Counted from the first letter of the stretch, positions 36,901 through 61,686 are shown. The stretch: DNA of 64,000 bases from Anisakis pegreffii (GCA_035041965.1 JAPYMA010003019.1:1-64000), one strand, 5' to 3'. Notes: generated by a model not told the origin, from the sequence alone. Translations and numbers: made by a program.

Positions 36901-38345
36901 ATTCATTTTATTCTTGATGTCGTGTTAATAAATAAATTGTTTTTTTACGACGCAATTTGTGTCTGTGATTTTCGATTTCAATTGCGACGTTTGAAAATCG
37001 TCTTCAATTATTTTCTTGTTGTGTTTTAAATTTTTGTAAAAGTTGGGTGCAAAATCTTTAATGTCAATATTTTGAGACGTTCTTGAATATTTGCTTAGAA
37101 AAAGACGTTGGAAAGTTTAGATGTGTAAGAAACGGTGGTGAATAGATTACCTGAAGAACGCTATTATCCGCTTTTTCTTGCTTGTAATAGAAGAGGTTTG
37201 ACGATTTTGACAGCTGCTTTAAAATTTCGTGCTTATGGCAGAAGGTTCTCGGGCAATTAGACCGAATATTTCAAAGTTCAATAACTCGGTTCAAAATCAA
37301 TATTTCGACTGTTAGCCGATGTCAGCGGATCGTTGACGTTTCAAGGGAATTTTTTCAAACTTCATTGAATCGGTACCATTGGGTAGCCAGAACTTTTCCT
37401 AGAGAGAAGAGGAGGAGGCACAAATTGTTCTGGACAAGAGTTCGGAATGTGGGCTTGTTCAGAGCAGACTTTCCCACTCGGGTTAGCCTTCCAGTGCAGT
37501 GCCAAAGAATGGCAAGGTTATGGTGAATGATTGAGATTTACGGGCGACAATGGCCAAGATCTTTGGCATGTTGTGAGTTGGCTTTAAACAGCAACTTAAG
37601 TTCAGACTCAGTGTTGCTTAGACTTGTAGCAGGTTTAGAACAAGAAAAGGTAGCTGAAGAATGCATGTGCTGAAATCTAGTGTCCGCTCGTGGGCTACGC
37701 CTGAAATTGTTATGTGAGCAAAAATCAGTGATGCCTGAGTTGTGCAGCTGTTTATAAAATTTTTTTGGTTCTCTTAACAAAACCATAGCAACACTGTCAG
37801 TGGAACAAAGCGAATTTGGGAGCCGGGGTTCATATTGTCGAGCCGGAACTCGAACTGGGCTCGAAATTCCCGGAATTATCGACCAGGAGCTGGGGCTGAG
37901 TAATTGTTGTAAATTTGGGCATCACTGGTTACGATGTGTAAGCCAGTAAACTGACTCTTCCCATTTGTTTGCTTCCTCTTTTCATTAGTCATCTATCGGT
38001 CGTTTTGGATTTGTAGCGTGTCGTGTGTTTTGGTTCTATTCCCTTCATTAAACCAATCTATATGGCAGTCATTTCAGATATTTTTGTGTTGATATTTTCA
38101 TTGAATCAATAATCAAATTTACATTTCGTCGTGTACATACATATGATTTCGCAAAATCCACTAAGCGCCTCCATAATGAATGATGCCCAACCGCAATCTT
38201 CGTTTGATCGCCGAACTCACTGTGGTTTGTGTTACTTTACTCTCCCATCTCTTCATATAGATTCCCAAAAATCTTCACCTGTTTTCACGAATCTCCATCC
38301 AATTTTTAAAAGTTTCCTTTCGTTCATTTTATCCCCCGACTCATA
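33981..38345. other. Intergenic region upstream of the BRWD/PHIP gene
   Basis: About 4.4 kb, AT-rich with T-rich runs and a short GT tract near 35820-35835. The frame at 35083-35397 (104 codons) has no family resemblance and no supporting splice sites, and 36515-37029 is phenylalanine-rich low complexity. I see no gene. The span presumably includes promoter or untranslated exons of the next gene. Confidence 0.4.
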
Positions 38346-49461
<11,116 letters not shown>

Positions 49462-52309
49462 GGCATGGTGGAGTACAGAAAACGTTTTGCAATATCCAGA
49501 GGTTCATACTGACATTCGCAGATCATTCATTGCTCAATCATCACTTCAATAATCACATTGAGCAGAAATGTTGCAGTGTTGCCGTAAAGGGTTGCAGTTT
49601 CTCTTCTAAATTTATTGATTTATTGCTCTCTTGGCATATTGGGTGAATCGATCGATTCATAAGCCTGAAAGTCTGAAATATCATCAAAGATGGTTTGTAT
49701 AAGGTAATGAGTTCGATTATTTAAAACTAGCGAATTCGATTATTGTGCAGTGAACATGGTATTTATTTGCTTGTTGTTTTGCGTCATTCAGTTTTTTTGT
49801 TCTGCTCAATAATTTTTTTATTATGTCATGCTGAAAATATTCGATTTGTCTGATGTGAAATTTTGAAAAGTTTGATTTGTCACTATGAATAAGAGTAGCG
49901 TTTGTAATTTTTTGTTATTTTTGTTGATGGGCTTCATTGCGTTCTCGATTTGTTTTCATCGTCGATGAATTTTGTGTAACTTGCAATCTGCTTTCGCGTT
50001 TTTTAAAGTTCTCTTTGATAGTGATGTTGGGAGAAGTGAAAGTATGAAATATACCAAAAATTTGCTTTTTATTCATGATTTTTCAACCATATAATTTTGC
50101 CTTCCAGACATCCTCATTCAATAAAATTGTTCGCTCGCTCCAGATATTATGCTCTCATAACGTATTCAATTTTTATCAGTTTTACCAAATGATGTGTTGT
50201 TCCATCTCATTCATGTTATATTGTATTGAAGTATTCTTGTTTGTGCGATTTTGTTATACGTACGTCTTGAGCTTAAAGCTACTTCTTATTGCGGTTCTAA
50301 CTGCATTTTATGCATCCATCCAAATAAATATGGTATTTTTCTTTAATGGTATTCATTATCACCAATTTCTATTCATGTCGATAGATCATTTGAGGCTTAG
50401 ATTATAATTCTTGTGACTTGTTCGTGAGAGCTTCGTAACGATTGTTTTTTTGTTTTCATTGTTTTCAAATAATGATTCAATTTAAAAGATGTTTGTGGAG
50501 TTAGGTTGCCTGGAAAACTAACTGCAAGGTTCAGAAACTTTGCAGTGGATTTCGAAGTTGTCGTTTACTGCCTTTCTGTAGCTCTAAAAATGGTGGTGAG
50601 TTTTTGACATAAGAAGTAACTGTGTTGTTGTTTCTTTGTAAATTTTACGTCTTGTTGAATATTGCACATTAGAGAATTTTAGAATATGGAATTGTTTGTA
50701 TTCAGTTGTGCATAAATGCATTATTGTTATATTTCCTATATGGTATTGTAATTGATTTTGCTTTGTTGAGTTAGTTGCTCATTCCTTTGCTTTTGTTAGT
50801 TGTCGTTTAAATTTTGTTCATATTTATTCAGCTATGATGTTTATTTATTCAGTATTGGTTTTATTATATTATAATTTTGAAATATTTCATCGCTCTTTCA
50901 GCTGTTTCTCCGCAATCTTACTGCGATTCATTGAGACTGAATTGATTAATCATCTACCTAAAACTACTCAACATGTTTTCCATGTATAGTTTGCTCTAGC
51001 CGATAATTCTATCGTATAAATACAAATAATCATCGTCTTATTGATATCATTTTGTGTGTGTGTGAATACTTCTTTCGCTCTTTCTCGAAGACACCAAAAT
51101 ACAGCAATCGTTTAGCCAATTGTACCGAACTTTTGTGGACCATTTTATCAGCAAAAAAGGAAGACATCACTCTTTCAGTTGTTTCTCCGCAACCTTACTG
51201 TGATTCATTGAAGCTTGATTAATCATCTCACCAAAATAGGATTGAGTAAGTGAAGTTGTTATTTATGGAGGTAACTGCTGTTCCCATAATAGGTTTGCTC
51301 CGTCATTCTAGCTCGATATGATTTTTGGTGTTTCCAAGGTTGATTTCTCGTAGTATAACCTCTGGAGTGTAGTATTTCTCTTTTTCCGTTGAAATTTATG
51401 CACTTTGTTTGCTGAATGGGACGTTTGTTTGGGGGATTTTGGAAGAGTGGGATCCTTGGTACGGTTTCGCTTGGTTGAAGCATCACTGTATAAAATTTCA
51501 TCACAGTACATCAAAATTTCTTGTCCGGTTATGAATCGATTTGTTGGTAATGGTCGTCTCCCTATTGACGAAAATAATTTGATTGCATAAATTGAGATCT
51601 AGATTGTTTTGTGGTGTCTGCTCTTTCGTCATCATCATCATCTCAGTATTTTGGCTCTATATTTGTTGAATATCTTGAGCATGTTTGTTGTTTACCTGAA
51701 TTTTTGTTTTTGTTTTATTTAATGTGGCAGCGTTTTCTGACTGAATTTTGCTCTGTTTTGGCGAGCAATTGTAATTGTTTCCATAATGTTTCAATAAAGT
51801 TGCAATTTTGGTCGAATGTTGTTCAATATCAGTGTTTGCAATTGGAAATGTTTGCTTGCCTGATCGCGATTTTTCTATCATGTTCTACAATTTGTTTTTG
51901 TAAGGCGGCGATTTCAGTTTGTTCTATGGTAAGAAGCTGCTCAATGAGGCAATCGCGTAACCTCCATGCAGAGAGATGCATGTATTTTTATCGTTGAAAC
52001 AATTTCAGCGGAATGTTTTGAGGAGAACTTTTGTGAGCACATCGCGTCATCGATAGAAACTCGAGCAAATTTACGGTGGAGAGTGAGCATGCAGAACATT
52101 TTACTGCTAACATAGCTGATCGTAAATGGCATTAATTGAATTTGCACCATCAATACTTCTGAGTTGCCAGTTCGGCTTAACAAATAGTACAACAGAGTTT
52201 ATTTCTGGTCATTGATTACGAATCATTATTATACATAACAGATCATCATTTATGTACATCATCGATTCATTTGCATGTTCCGTTGCAGTGCTTCTACGAC
52301 TCTTTTGTG
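49462..52309. other. Region between two convergent genes
   Basis: AT- and T-rich DNA, with the BRWD/PHIP 3' untranslated region at its left end. A direct repeat of about 70 bp occurs at 50891-50960 and 51167-51232. On the minus strand a short coiled-coil-like frame (51829-51981) is followed in the same frame by two stops and more helix-like sequence. The 128-codon plus frame at 51611-51997 is the antisense of that low-complexity stretch. No intact gene seen. Confidence 0.4.
50891..51232. repeat. Pair of direct repeats, about 70 bp each
   Basis: Both copies share CTCTTTCAGnTGTTTCTCCGC, then TTACTGnGATTCATTGA, and end near TTGATTAATCATCT. They are at 50891-50960 and 51167-51232 and differ at scattered positions. 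Confidence 0.75.
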
Positions 52310-54565
52310 TTATACTTTAAAACACCCGCGTATAGTGCTTTCGGTAGTTTTTTCGTCTTTTGAAGATGAAGATGAGGACGGAGAAGAAAGTTGTTCCTTC
52401 TTAGATTTACGCATATGTTTGATGGCCCATTCGTAGGATGGTGGTATCAAGTCTGAGTATGACGGTGGTACATCCACAGCGTATACTTCACGTTTTTGCG
52501 CAACTCGATGCTCTGAAATATTGGTCGCATTTGCAAAATCATCACAAAATTTCTCAGCGTTCGCCGTTTTATCTCGTGCGTATTGTGTTCTCTGTAAAGG
52601 GAGGAATGATTGGTTCACAACGTTCTGGTTTGTGAGCGCATGTTGTTGACTGTAAAAGATTACGAAATTTATTGGAACTGCAAAAAAATTCTTCTTGCAC
52701 TAGTGAAGGTAAGTGATCATAGAACGATGACAAGTGCCTCTTTGATGTGTATCGTTTTCAGTTACTAATTATCAACATCATTATGTTCATATTGCTTGAT
52801 CGTTCTTGATCTCGCATAATATCTTGAACATTCCTTCACAGCATTTAAACTTAAAAACAATATTATATTTGTTTTATGTCTATTGATCTTGCTCACTCAG
52901 GAGTAAAAGCTTATGAATTTTGGTATGTTCAAGATTATTAATATAAACGTTAATATTGCTTCTTCCAAAGTGAAGGTGAACGAACGGCTGAGCATGATTA
53001 TCAATCACTACGAACAAATGTATGCAAACAAGATTCACCCATTAGGAAACGGAAAGGAAATGAAGTGATTTTAATTGATCACTGAATTTCTTGGAGTTGT
53101 TGCATCATTGCTATGATATGATAGTGTTTAATCATTTTCGTATAGTAGACGACTTGCTTAGTGTTCAAAAAGAATTTGAAACAATAGTACGTGTTGACGC
53201 GGTGACCTGGCCTTTTTTTTCCTTTCGCTGCTCATTTACGATGACTAAAGAATTGCTAGAATGAAGAGATGATAAGAGCTGCTGCAGTGATAAGCTGAAA
53301 GGAAGAAAAAAGTAATGAAATGAATATACGAGCAAAATAAACGTACTCAATTTGAGCACAATTCTGAATGCTATCGCAACACAGCAAATGAAAACAATCA
53401 CCGATAAAGCAATCATAATACACAGTCGTGTCGTGTTCATCGCCGTACCTGAAATCTTCTGATTTGCTTGGCATCCTCTTATTAAAAACATCTCTGTTAT
53501 CGATTCCTCATCCTGTGGTCACTGTTTTTGGAAGCATTTTTCTGCGTTTATTGGCTATTAGAAAAGGGACTTCGAATGAAGTGACTCATGTTGAAAGTAT
53601 TTCTTTTCAAATGAGAATTCCATTGAAACGTACATTCACGACTAAATTTCATGATCTTTCAGGATAACTTCAGAGCTTATGGTAAATGAGGTTCGCTGGT
53701 GGAAGTATGACTTTGATAAGCGAACGATGTAGTGATTTGACAATAAGCCATTACAGAAATGGAATTCTGTGACGTTGTAAGAAGAACAGTTCCTAGAGGG
53801 TCAACAAAAATGATGCTCTCAGGTAGCTCGACCAGGATTGTATAGCACATTTCATAAAGAAAGAATTGAAACTAATTGTTCAAGTAATAAGACTAGTCGA
53901 AAACCGGAAAATATTCATTAGGCCATAAGTATTCGCATTAGAAAAATGAGAGACGAGGATGACTTTCAATTGAAGTCATTCAACGGAAACACTTCCTCAC
54001 AACGTAATCAATCGATTTTTGATAAATTTAAATCAGTCGTTCCAACAACTTTACGGTGCTGAGAATTGCAGAACCAAAAAGTGTGCAAAGAAACCAGTTT
54101 AACTCTTCTCTCATTAGCACATGATCGAAATATGGTATATAGGCCTTCATTGAAGGAGCCATCTTGCTGGAAAGGCATTTGCTTTTGTCACATAAAGCAT
54201 TACGTTTTTGGACTACGCTCCAAGATATCAGCTTTCTTAAAATAAAGAATTGCCCAATTCGTCGAGTGCTCATATTCGAATGAACAAGCAAAACCGAAAG
54301 AAGCAGCTAGTAATAATGGCACGAGTTAAGGAACTGAATTATAGCCCCAAAAAACACCTTTGTATACTATTGAGCGCATTATACGTAGCAGTTATTCGAA
54401 TGAGAAAATATTCTACAACACAGTAAAAATCAGTGTTGATATCAGAAGAAAACACACAGTCAAAAACTGTAACGTCGGTTCCATTGCGTATCACACCACA
54501 GGCAGGTGGTTCATTTTGATAGATGAACGCCTCGGTTGATGAGGTAGTTTCCATTGGACGAAGTT
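52310..54565 (-). CDS. Single-pass membrane protein with two PPSY motifs, 3' part of gene
   Basis: Exons on the minus strand join in phase: 54565-54385, 54235-54104, 53815-53755, 53458-53347, 53294-53246, 52649-52310. The extracellular part carries several cysteines (PPACGVIRNGT, VFDC, DFYC, LCDKSKC) and an NGT glycosylation site. A membrane span follows (LCIMIALSVIVFICCVAIAF). The cytoplasmic tail holds 'VPPSYSDLIPPSYEWAIKH', two PPxY motifs that in known proteins bind WW domains such as those of NEDD4-type ubiquitin ligases. It then has a polyserine run and ends 'GCFKV'. The 49-base exon 53294-53246 uses a weak GTCATC donor and is the least certain join. The first visible exon needs an upstream exon in phase 1, so the signal peptide and N-terminus are missing from this model. 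Family not recognised. Confidence 0.55.
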
Positions 54566-57500
54566 CTGAAAGCATCGAAATATTTTGACACTCACTCATG
54601 AATCAGGAGGCCAAAGCTGTTCACGTAAAGCTTATGAATGAGACAAATATCAACACAATTATATTATAAATTTCAGTTCCAAAGAGCCTTCACACTTTGA
54701 AGCAGTAGAACGTCATCGATAGATGAACAAAGCGATTTAATAGGTGAACGATTTAACAAACCGAATTGTAACAACTGATCAGAGAACGCAGCTAGCTTAA
54801 TTTAATAAATCTTAAAGAAAAAACAGCGTAAATTATGAAATATAGGTAATATATTTGTAAGCAAATGCCAAAATCGTCACAGTAAGCGAATTGACGCATC
54901 AACTGTTCCACATCGCTGTTTCGCTTCAATACCGCAGCGGTTGAAGGAATTGGCTCGACAACTTAATGACAGCAGATTTGTCATTTAAGTACTCGTTGCC
55001 TCTCTGTGCGACGTGTAGGCGAAATTGTACAAAAAAAATACAACACGTTCCTTATCAATAAAACACAGATAATGACTTAATGAAGAGGAAAGAAAACGAT
55101 AGTTGCATTCGGTATTCTTATTCTTCAGAAGTCCATGACCGCCACTATTCAGTGGTGAATGAAAGTCATTCCACGATCATTCTACCTAGGTCGGAGTTTA
55201 TGCTCATTGCTGAATTTTATCATCCGAATCATTGCTGCAACATTCACTGGAGTTTTTTTTCATACTGACCCACAACTTAGATAAAACTGAAAACAACTAT
55301 TCAATTGCATGTGCCCTTTCATACGAACTATAAGTATGTGCAACTGACTGTTCTTTATGATTCTGTTTACTGAGTTGCTGTCTAATGTTAACTGAAGCAA
55401 GCAATTTCAAATAAACTATTAGAGAAGCCGACCGGTTTTCTCAGACTCTTGACATGACATTCCTTGAACATTTGACGTGAAACGGGCATATTGGTTTAAC
55501 ATTGAAATGGATAAGTACAGTTCTTTATATATCATCCGAACTGATTCAGATGTTTGATGCATGAACTTGAGAAGACATTTCAAGAGATGAACTGAACTCA
55601 ACAAATCTACCGCTCGAATTAACAAATCAATATCATACAATACAAAGCTCATTATCTCCACATCAGTTTCATAAGAGTTTAGAAAGAAAACAAAAAGATT
55701 TTCTTATGACGTTTACACTAATATGAAGCGGCTGATTCTTTTTTTTTCTGCACTTACTAACGAGAAGCAATGTTTCGAGGAAGTTTATACTTTGACTTGT
55801 TTACATGCTTTGTTTGTTAACAGTTGATTGACTCTTAACTTATTCACACACAAAAATTAATGTGAAGAACTGTAGAGGAAGGATGGAAAGACGAAACGTT
55901 TGAAAGAATATTTATTTTGAATGAAATGCTTCAAAACAAGAAAGAAAATTTCTCTACGATTCATTCGAACTGAATACGTCAAAATGATGTTTCACAAAGA
56001 ATGACTGAACATTTGATGTTTATCCAATTCGAATGTATCAGAGGGTATCGATTTGATTGCTCTGAGAAATTTTAAAAGTGGTTTCGACTCACAAAATACT
56101 AATTGTAAGAAAAAACGATCACTCATTCAAATCATCAGTAAAATAAAATGTTTTGAGTGAACGCACTGATGTCCCCGAGAAGAAGGTCACCATGCAACAG
56201 ATTCACCGAAACTGAACAAGTGAATTAAACAGAACGATAATTATCAGCGATGATAGTGAATTACAACTATAGCAAACTTTAATTGTTGTGTTATGCGCAT
56301 GACTCCTCCTCTTTCGGTTTCTTTTGACAAAAACGATCAATTGGTTATTTTTAACACAAACTGATAAGAAAACGACACATACAACGACAGAAAACGTTCT
56401 AATGAGATTTTTGACGAACACTAACTTTTTTCCATGACAAATTGATGAGGTCATACTGACGAAAGCATAGGACTTCGAATCAGAGAGCATGAGTGTTGGA
56501 GAAGTTGGTGGGCAACTGAATATGATAAGATGGTGATTGAGTGGCGTAAAAAATTAATTCTGCATCCATTTTAAGCTGCTGAAGTAGTTCAATGATCACA
56601 CTAATTTATGTATAATACAGAGTGCATTTGTCAAAAACAAAAACTGTGCTCATAAAGAAATTAAAATAGATAGTGAGCGTTGCGCAAACACCAGTTCTTA
56701 GCAAAGTGATAAGAGTGGATTCTGTTTGTATTCCCGATTAATTTTCGACCCGTGTTCGGAATCCAAAGTCATTAAATTCATTTTTATTGCATATTGCTAC
56801 TACAGCTTATGGGGATACTTATGAAGCATGACAGCTTTATTAGACGTCAAATGCCTCGCAGGTCTTCATTAGAACGCTTGAGAGGTTAACTTTTGAAACA
56901 ATTTGAATCTCTTCTCAACACTGATAAAATACTTTTGTTGAAGAGTGTGCATGACAGAACCGGAATGCAAGAACACATGCGGCCGATTTTGAGAGGTTGT
57001 TCTGAGCTGTGGGTCTGGCTGGATGTTGAATACTGCACGGTTTCAGTAAGCATCGCTCCCAGCCACCCTAGTAGTCTCAAGATCTCTGTGTTATGATAAT
57101 ATCGGAACCTATAGAAGTGGCAAGTTGCCGATATGAATTTAAGGGAACGTATGAATCGAACCCACTTAATCATAACATGAAAACTGCTCAAAGTTACTAG
57201 TGATTTAGTTAGGCCACTATAACGAGCCAATTCGGACAAAGTAAGTGAAGGTACTCTCACAAATCATCCAGCCATAGAATTTTGGATCTTTTAGGTCACT
57301 GCTGAGAATTGTAATGGGAACTTTTAAAGACACGGGTTTATGAACACACATTTCAACGTAAACATCTAATGCTATGAAAAATTCAGCATTAATTACGATT
57401 AACATGTATTGAAGAAAGCGAGATTAACGGGAGGATTGCATTCAAAGAAGTTGAATGAATCACATAAGTGAATGCAAGGGAAATACATGCCGTGACGCTT

Positions 57501-58453
57501 GAAAAAAGAACATTATGTTGTTGTCAAAATGGTTATGACGAAAGTGAAGAGTGATGACTCACTCTATATGTTATTGATTAGTGTGTTGTAAAGACGAAAA
57601 AAAATCGGGAATGGGAAAGTTGGGGATGAAAATTTGCAGTTAAGGACCTCGAAAAAAGTCGGGAGCAGGCAATGTGACAGGGTCTTCGAAATTCCCGATC
57701 CCCGCAACATACTAATCGACTGTAGGTGACAAATAATGACCCACAACAATTTCACTACTAAAAATAGCGTATTTGATAATAATATTATTAACACTGCTAC
57801 AGAATACGTGTGATGCAATTGGAATATTGGTAATTCTGTTATAAACTACTTCAGTTGATTGGTGAGCCAGACTGACTGGGATTGAGTTTCGATAGGATTG
57901 TCCTTTGGTTCAACAAAAAGAAGTAAACAGAAAGTGAGAATCGGCTTGCAACCGAGCGATATATTTCAGTGCAATGCTCATTGGTTATCCAAACAGCAAA
58001 CGGTTGAAAATCATTGAACCTTTAGACAATAACAATAATGAACCCAAAAAAAAGCTTCAAAATGCAAACAGTGCAGATCGCCTCATACTAGTATGCTAAT
58101 GGACGTATGTTGAAACGATGATGTCTGATGAACGTTCAGAAAACCACTGATAAAACTGCACTATGATAATCCTATCTGCAATAACGCTATTAATTCGAAA
58201 GAATTTATGAAAGTTACTCGAGTGATAGGTTCTCTATTGTACCGCCATTTCTTCAGCTGCAGGATAAGATTCGGCTATTTGACTGCACCAGAAGAGGATC
58301 GATTCTTTGAAATTAGTTTTTGGAATTAACGACTGTAGAATTATTATCGTCTCCGTTGGAAACGAAAACAGAAACACCGCGTGATAAAGATTTCAATGAT
58401 ATACGCGGTGCTATATTCGAGCCTACCGCATTCTCAGCTTTACCCACCAACAT
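54566..58453. other. Unresolved region with minus-strand exon-like frames
   Basis: No complete gene could be built. Two minus-strand stretches stand out. At 57255-57405 a frame with 'EFFIALDVYVEMCVHKPVSL' and 'LSSDLKDPKFYGWMICE' ends at a possible GT donor. Around 56360-56420 there is a hydrophobic span (RTFSVVVCVVFLSVC). A third frame at 55419-55661 is open for 80 codons. They could be exons of the gene at 52310-54565 or of a separate gene. Confidence 0.3.
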
Positions 58454-58483
58454 ATGAATTTCTTTGCACCATTCGATTGCTTA

Positions 58484-58812
58484 ACATCAGGGACAGTACT
58501 GCTGTTGGTTGCATTAACTGTGAGCGTGGCTAGTCACTGCAGTCATCTAACCCCAGGTGTAGTACTGCCGTTGGTTGCATTAACTGTGGGTGGGGCTAGT
58601 TACCGTAGTCATTTAACATCAAGGGTAGTACTACTGTTGGTTGCATTAACTGTGGGCGGGGCTAGTTACCGTAGTTATTTAACCCGGGGGTAGTATTGCT
58701 GCTGTTTGCATTAACTGTAGGCGTGGCTAGTTACCGTAGCTATCTAACCCCGGTGGTACTACTCCCTTCGGTTGCTTTAACTGTGGGTGTGGCTAGCCAC
58801 CATAATCATTTG
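58484..58812. repeat. 66-bp minisatellite, five copies
   Basis: Five tandem copies of a 66-bp unit containing TTGGTTGCATTAACTGTG and GGCTAGTtACCGTAGtcAT, with scattered substitutions and a small length change between copies 3 and 4. Read forward, it gives a hydrophobic 22-residue repeat (VVLLLVALTVGGASYRSYL). That frame is broken by a stop between copies 3 and 4, so coding is unlikely. Confidence 0.9.
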
Positions 58813-59375
58813 CGGATTATACAACCATTGACACTATCGACACAGAGTTTTTACAGACGATCGGTGCATTGGACATGTTATTTGCGGCGTCGAGAAGGCA
58901 GAATTCATCAACGAAATCGAATGAGTTTGTTGGTGATGTGATTATACAACCACTGATATCATCGATGAAAGAACACCTACAACAACAAAAACTGAAAGAG
59001 GAGAGTAGTGGCAACTGAAGTATTTTGAAGTGAATTTGGCAGGTAGTGAGTGATTTGACGTCGTTACTGTTTTGAGTTTATTATTAGTTTGTTGATTTGG
59101 CAATGATTTTGATTGTTATGATTATGTTTTCACTGATATGATTTTGTTATTTGGATTGTTGCTGTTAAGTTATTATTATTGCCGTTGTTGATTTGTTGTT
59201 ATGACCATTGTTTCGAAGATTTTATCGTAATAATTGTAATCGTCATTACATGTTCACCCAAAATAACAGTGTCGTAATATTCTGCAGAGGGTGGTTTATT
59301 ATTTTCGAGATTGGATACATTCTTATGAATTATAAATTACATGATGAATTTCAATAGCGGTTTTATTGGTTGCAC

Positions 59376-60220
59376 AATAAATGATCAACATGGATCGAAT
59401 TAAAAAGTTTCTCTTCAATAACTCCAAGAATTTCGTCGAACAACACCATACCAGCACTCATCATTGATGTACAGTCACAAATCTTATGCACTGCACTCAA
59501 CTGAGCAGTAAAATGACAAAATGCAGCCAAAAGAAGGCCTCCGAAGACAGCTGAAATGCACATAGACGAATGAAATTCACTTAGTTGCTTAAAAAGTCGA
59601 TTTATGTTGATGATTCAGATCATTTGTGCTATTGTATGGTGATTTTTTGGTGGGAAACGAGATATAGAAATGGAAATCGACTGGTGGGCATCAGTTTCTC
59701 TTCGAAAATGAGGAAATATTTCTAGAGAATAGAGTAGTAGAGAGGGTGAAAAGCGAGGAACCGAAAGCATATGAGAGTTTGAGGTTCAAATCGCTTTCGA
59801 GTATGACCCGTTTAAAATCGTATCGTCCATCGATGCAATAGTACCAACGATATCCGGTATGATAGACACTGATTCCGTGCACAATGCACGGGATCAGACA
59901 GGACATTCGCGAACCTGAGAACAATATCAGAACCTGAATTGATCTGAGATAAGTGATCCTTGCAGAAAGGAAATATCACGTTTCGTGAAATGATCAATTC
60001 ATGAACTGCACTTAGATCTTTTAGATAAACTTTCAGATCTTTTGAGAAACGAGTAAAAATCGTGTTGCTTTGCGAAAATTCAAAGAGCTGCCTGTACTCA
60101 TCCGTTGAGAGTGAAAATATCACAAGCGATGAGTTTGAGTGTAGCGATGAATACGACATATTATCTCGTAGAAATCGCACCTCAAACAAGTGCATCGACA
60201 TTGAATTGGGAAGACGTAAA
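59376..60220 (-). CDS. Exon-like stretches of an unidentified membrane protein
   Basis: Three minus-strand stretches look coding and are bounded by plausible splice signals. The first, about 60220-60010, has 'MHLFEVRFLRDNMSYSSLHS' and 'FSLSTDEYRQLFEFSQSN'. The second, about 59918-59765, is cysteine-containing and follows a TTCTCAG acceptor (CLIPCIVHGISVYHTGYRWY, then YCIDGRYDFKRV). The third, about 59545-59366, holds a hydrophobic span (ISAVFGGLLLAAFCHFTAQ) followed by 'ICDCTSMMSAGM' and a stop. The order, a cysteine-bearing ectodomain followed by a span, resembles the gene at 52310-54565, but I could not show homology or confirm the joins. Confidence 0.3.
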
Positions 60221-61686
60221 ATTATCAACTAAACTGCACCTGAACAACCAAGGCAAATACTTGAATGGCACGCAGATAACACTCAAGTTTGGGATATAAC
60301 TCCTTCAATGCGGACTTGTGTTCAACAGGCATTGGCTGAGCAAGCCTCGTCTGGGACAGAACTCCCTTATGATGTATACTCATCGACTGACATAAATAAA
60401 TCAATTTATTAGGCGTTCTGCGGATGACAAATAAAAATGAGCAAGGAAAGAACAAACCAGATAAAATAATAGTGGAAATGAATGTACAATACGACAATTG
60501 ATTACGAGAGAAATGCAGTGAAGCGGTTCACAGGAAGCAGTATTTAGAACACTGACGAAGACATATTGCGCTACAACAGCGCTAACACTGCATAATTACC
60601 CGATTTATTTGAACAAAAAAACTTCACGTACGAGTGGCTTCGAATTACCAATCCAGATTCAATACGATACGGGTTTTGATTTGCATCACTAGATCATTGC
60701 ATTCATTCTTGTTTCATTCAAACTGACCACATGCAGCCTAGCAAAAACGAGTTTTCGTTATACCTAGGGCTGTCATTGAATTATGACATTTCCAAATTCA
60801 CCAATTCACTGAAACTGTACTCATCAAAGAAGTCTGAAAATTTGAATACTAACAAACTGTAAAACTATTGTCATTTCAAAAACTTCTCGAAGGTAATTCG
60901 AATGATGCAAAGAAAAACACTGATAGGAATTGATACTGAGTGAATAGAATACCGTACAATCAGATAAATGATTTCAATAAGCAAAGCGAGACAAATGAAG
61001 ATATTCCAATAGAAAGAGATTGTAGGAGAATATGTCAGTGGGCATTTTTTCAAGCGGAAATGCAGGCACCAACAGCAACAACCATAAAACGAGTGTTAAC
61101 ACTCTCTGATATTCTACATATATACATTTTACTGCGCTAAATCATGTGAAACATTTGGAGTGAAATTAACATATCGTTTAAAATTCAATTTGTTTTCAGC
61201 AGTATTGCCACGAGGATAATCAGTAAGTGTAACGTGTTTTACATTTGTTGCCGCTGGACTGGATGATTTTTACACAAGTAGTCTAACGACCAATTTTGGT
61301 TCGAGTCACAGCAAACAGTTCGCGTGATATTACAATGTCTATCAGTTTCTACCAAATAGCAAATTTCCATAAGATCAGAGCAAATTCTAGCATAAAAGTA
61401 TTTTTCGGTGCTAAAAAACTTCTCGCATTGCAAAGTTCCTTCCGTGGGATGTTGCATAGTTAAACTTTAAAGGCCTTACAATATCAAAAGCAATTGTTTG
61501 GAATTTCAATGATCTTCTGTTGTTTTCGTCACCCAATCATTTCGGTGGTAACCCAAAAAAAACTTTAGTAGCCAAACTTGCTCAAAAATGACCAGAAATT
61601 CGCCATATTTGATTATCACAAAAGATAATTCTAAAATCGAAATCGATGGGGTCAGATAAGTTGTTGGGCGTTGATCGGAAGAAAAC

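Noticed and set aside
51611..51997. 128-codon plus frame, hydrophobic and Cys/Phe-rich
   Set aside because: It is antisense to an Asn/Gln/Lys-rich stretch, which produces such frames; no splice signals or homology.
58454..58941. Two plus-strand frames with a hydrophobic 22-residue repeat
   Set aside because: They are the minisatellite translated; the frame is interrupted and there is no splice or start context.
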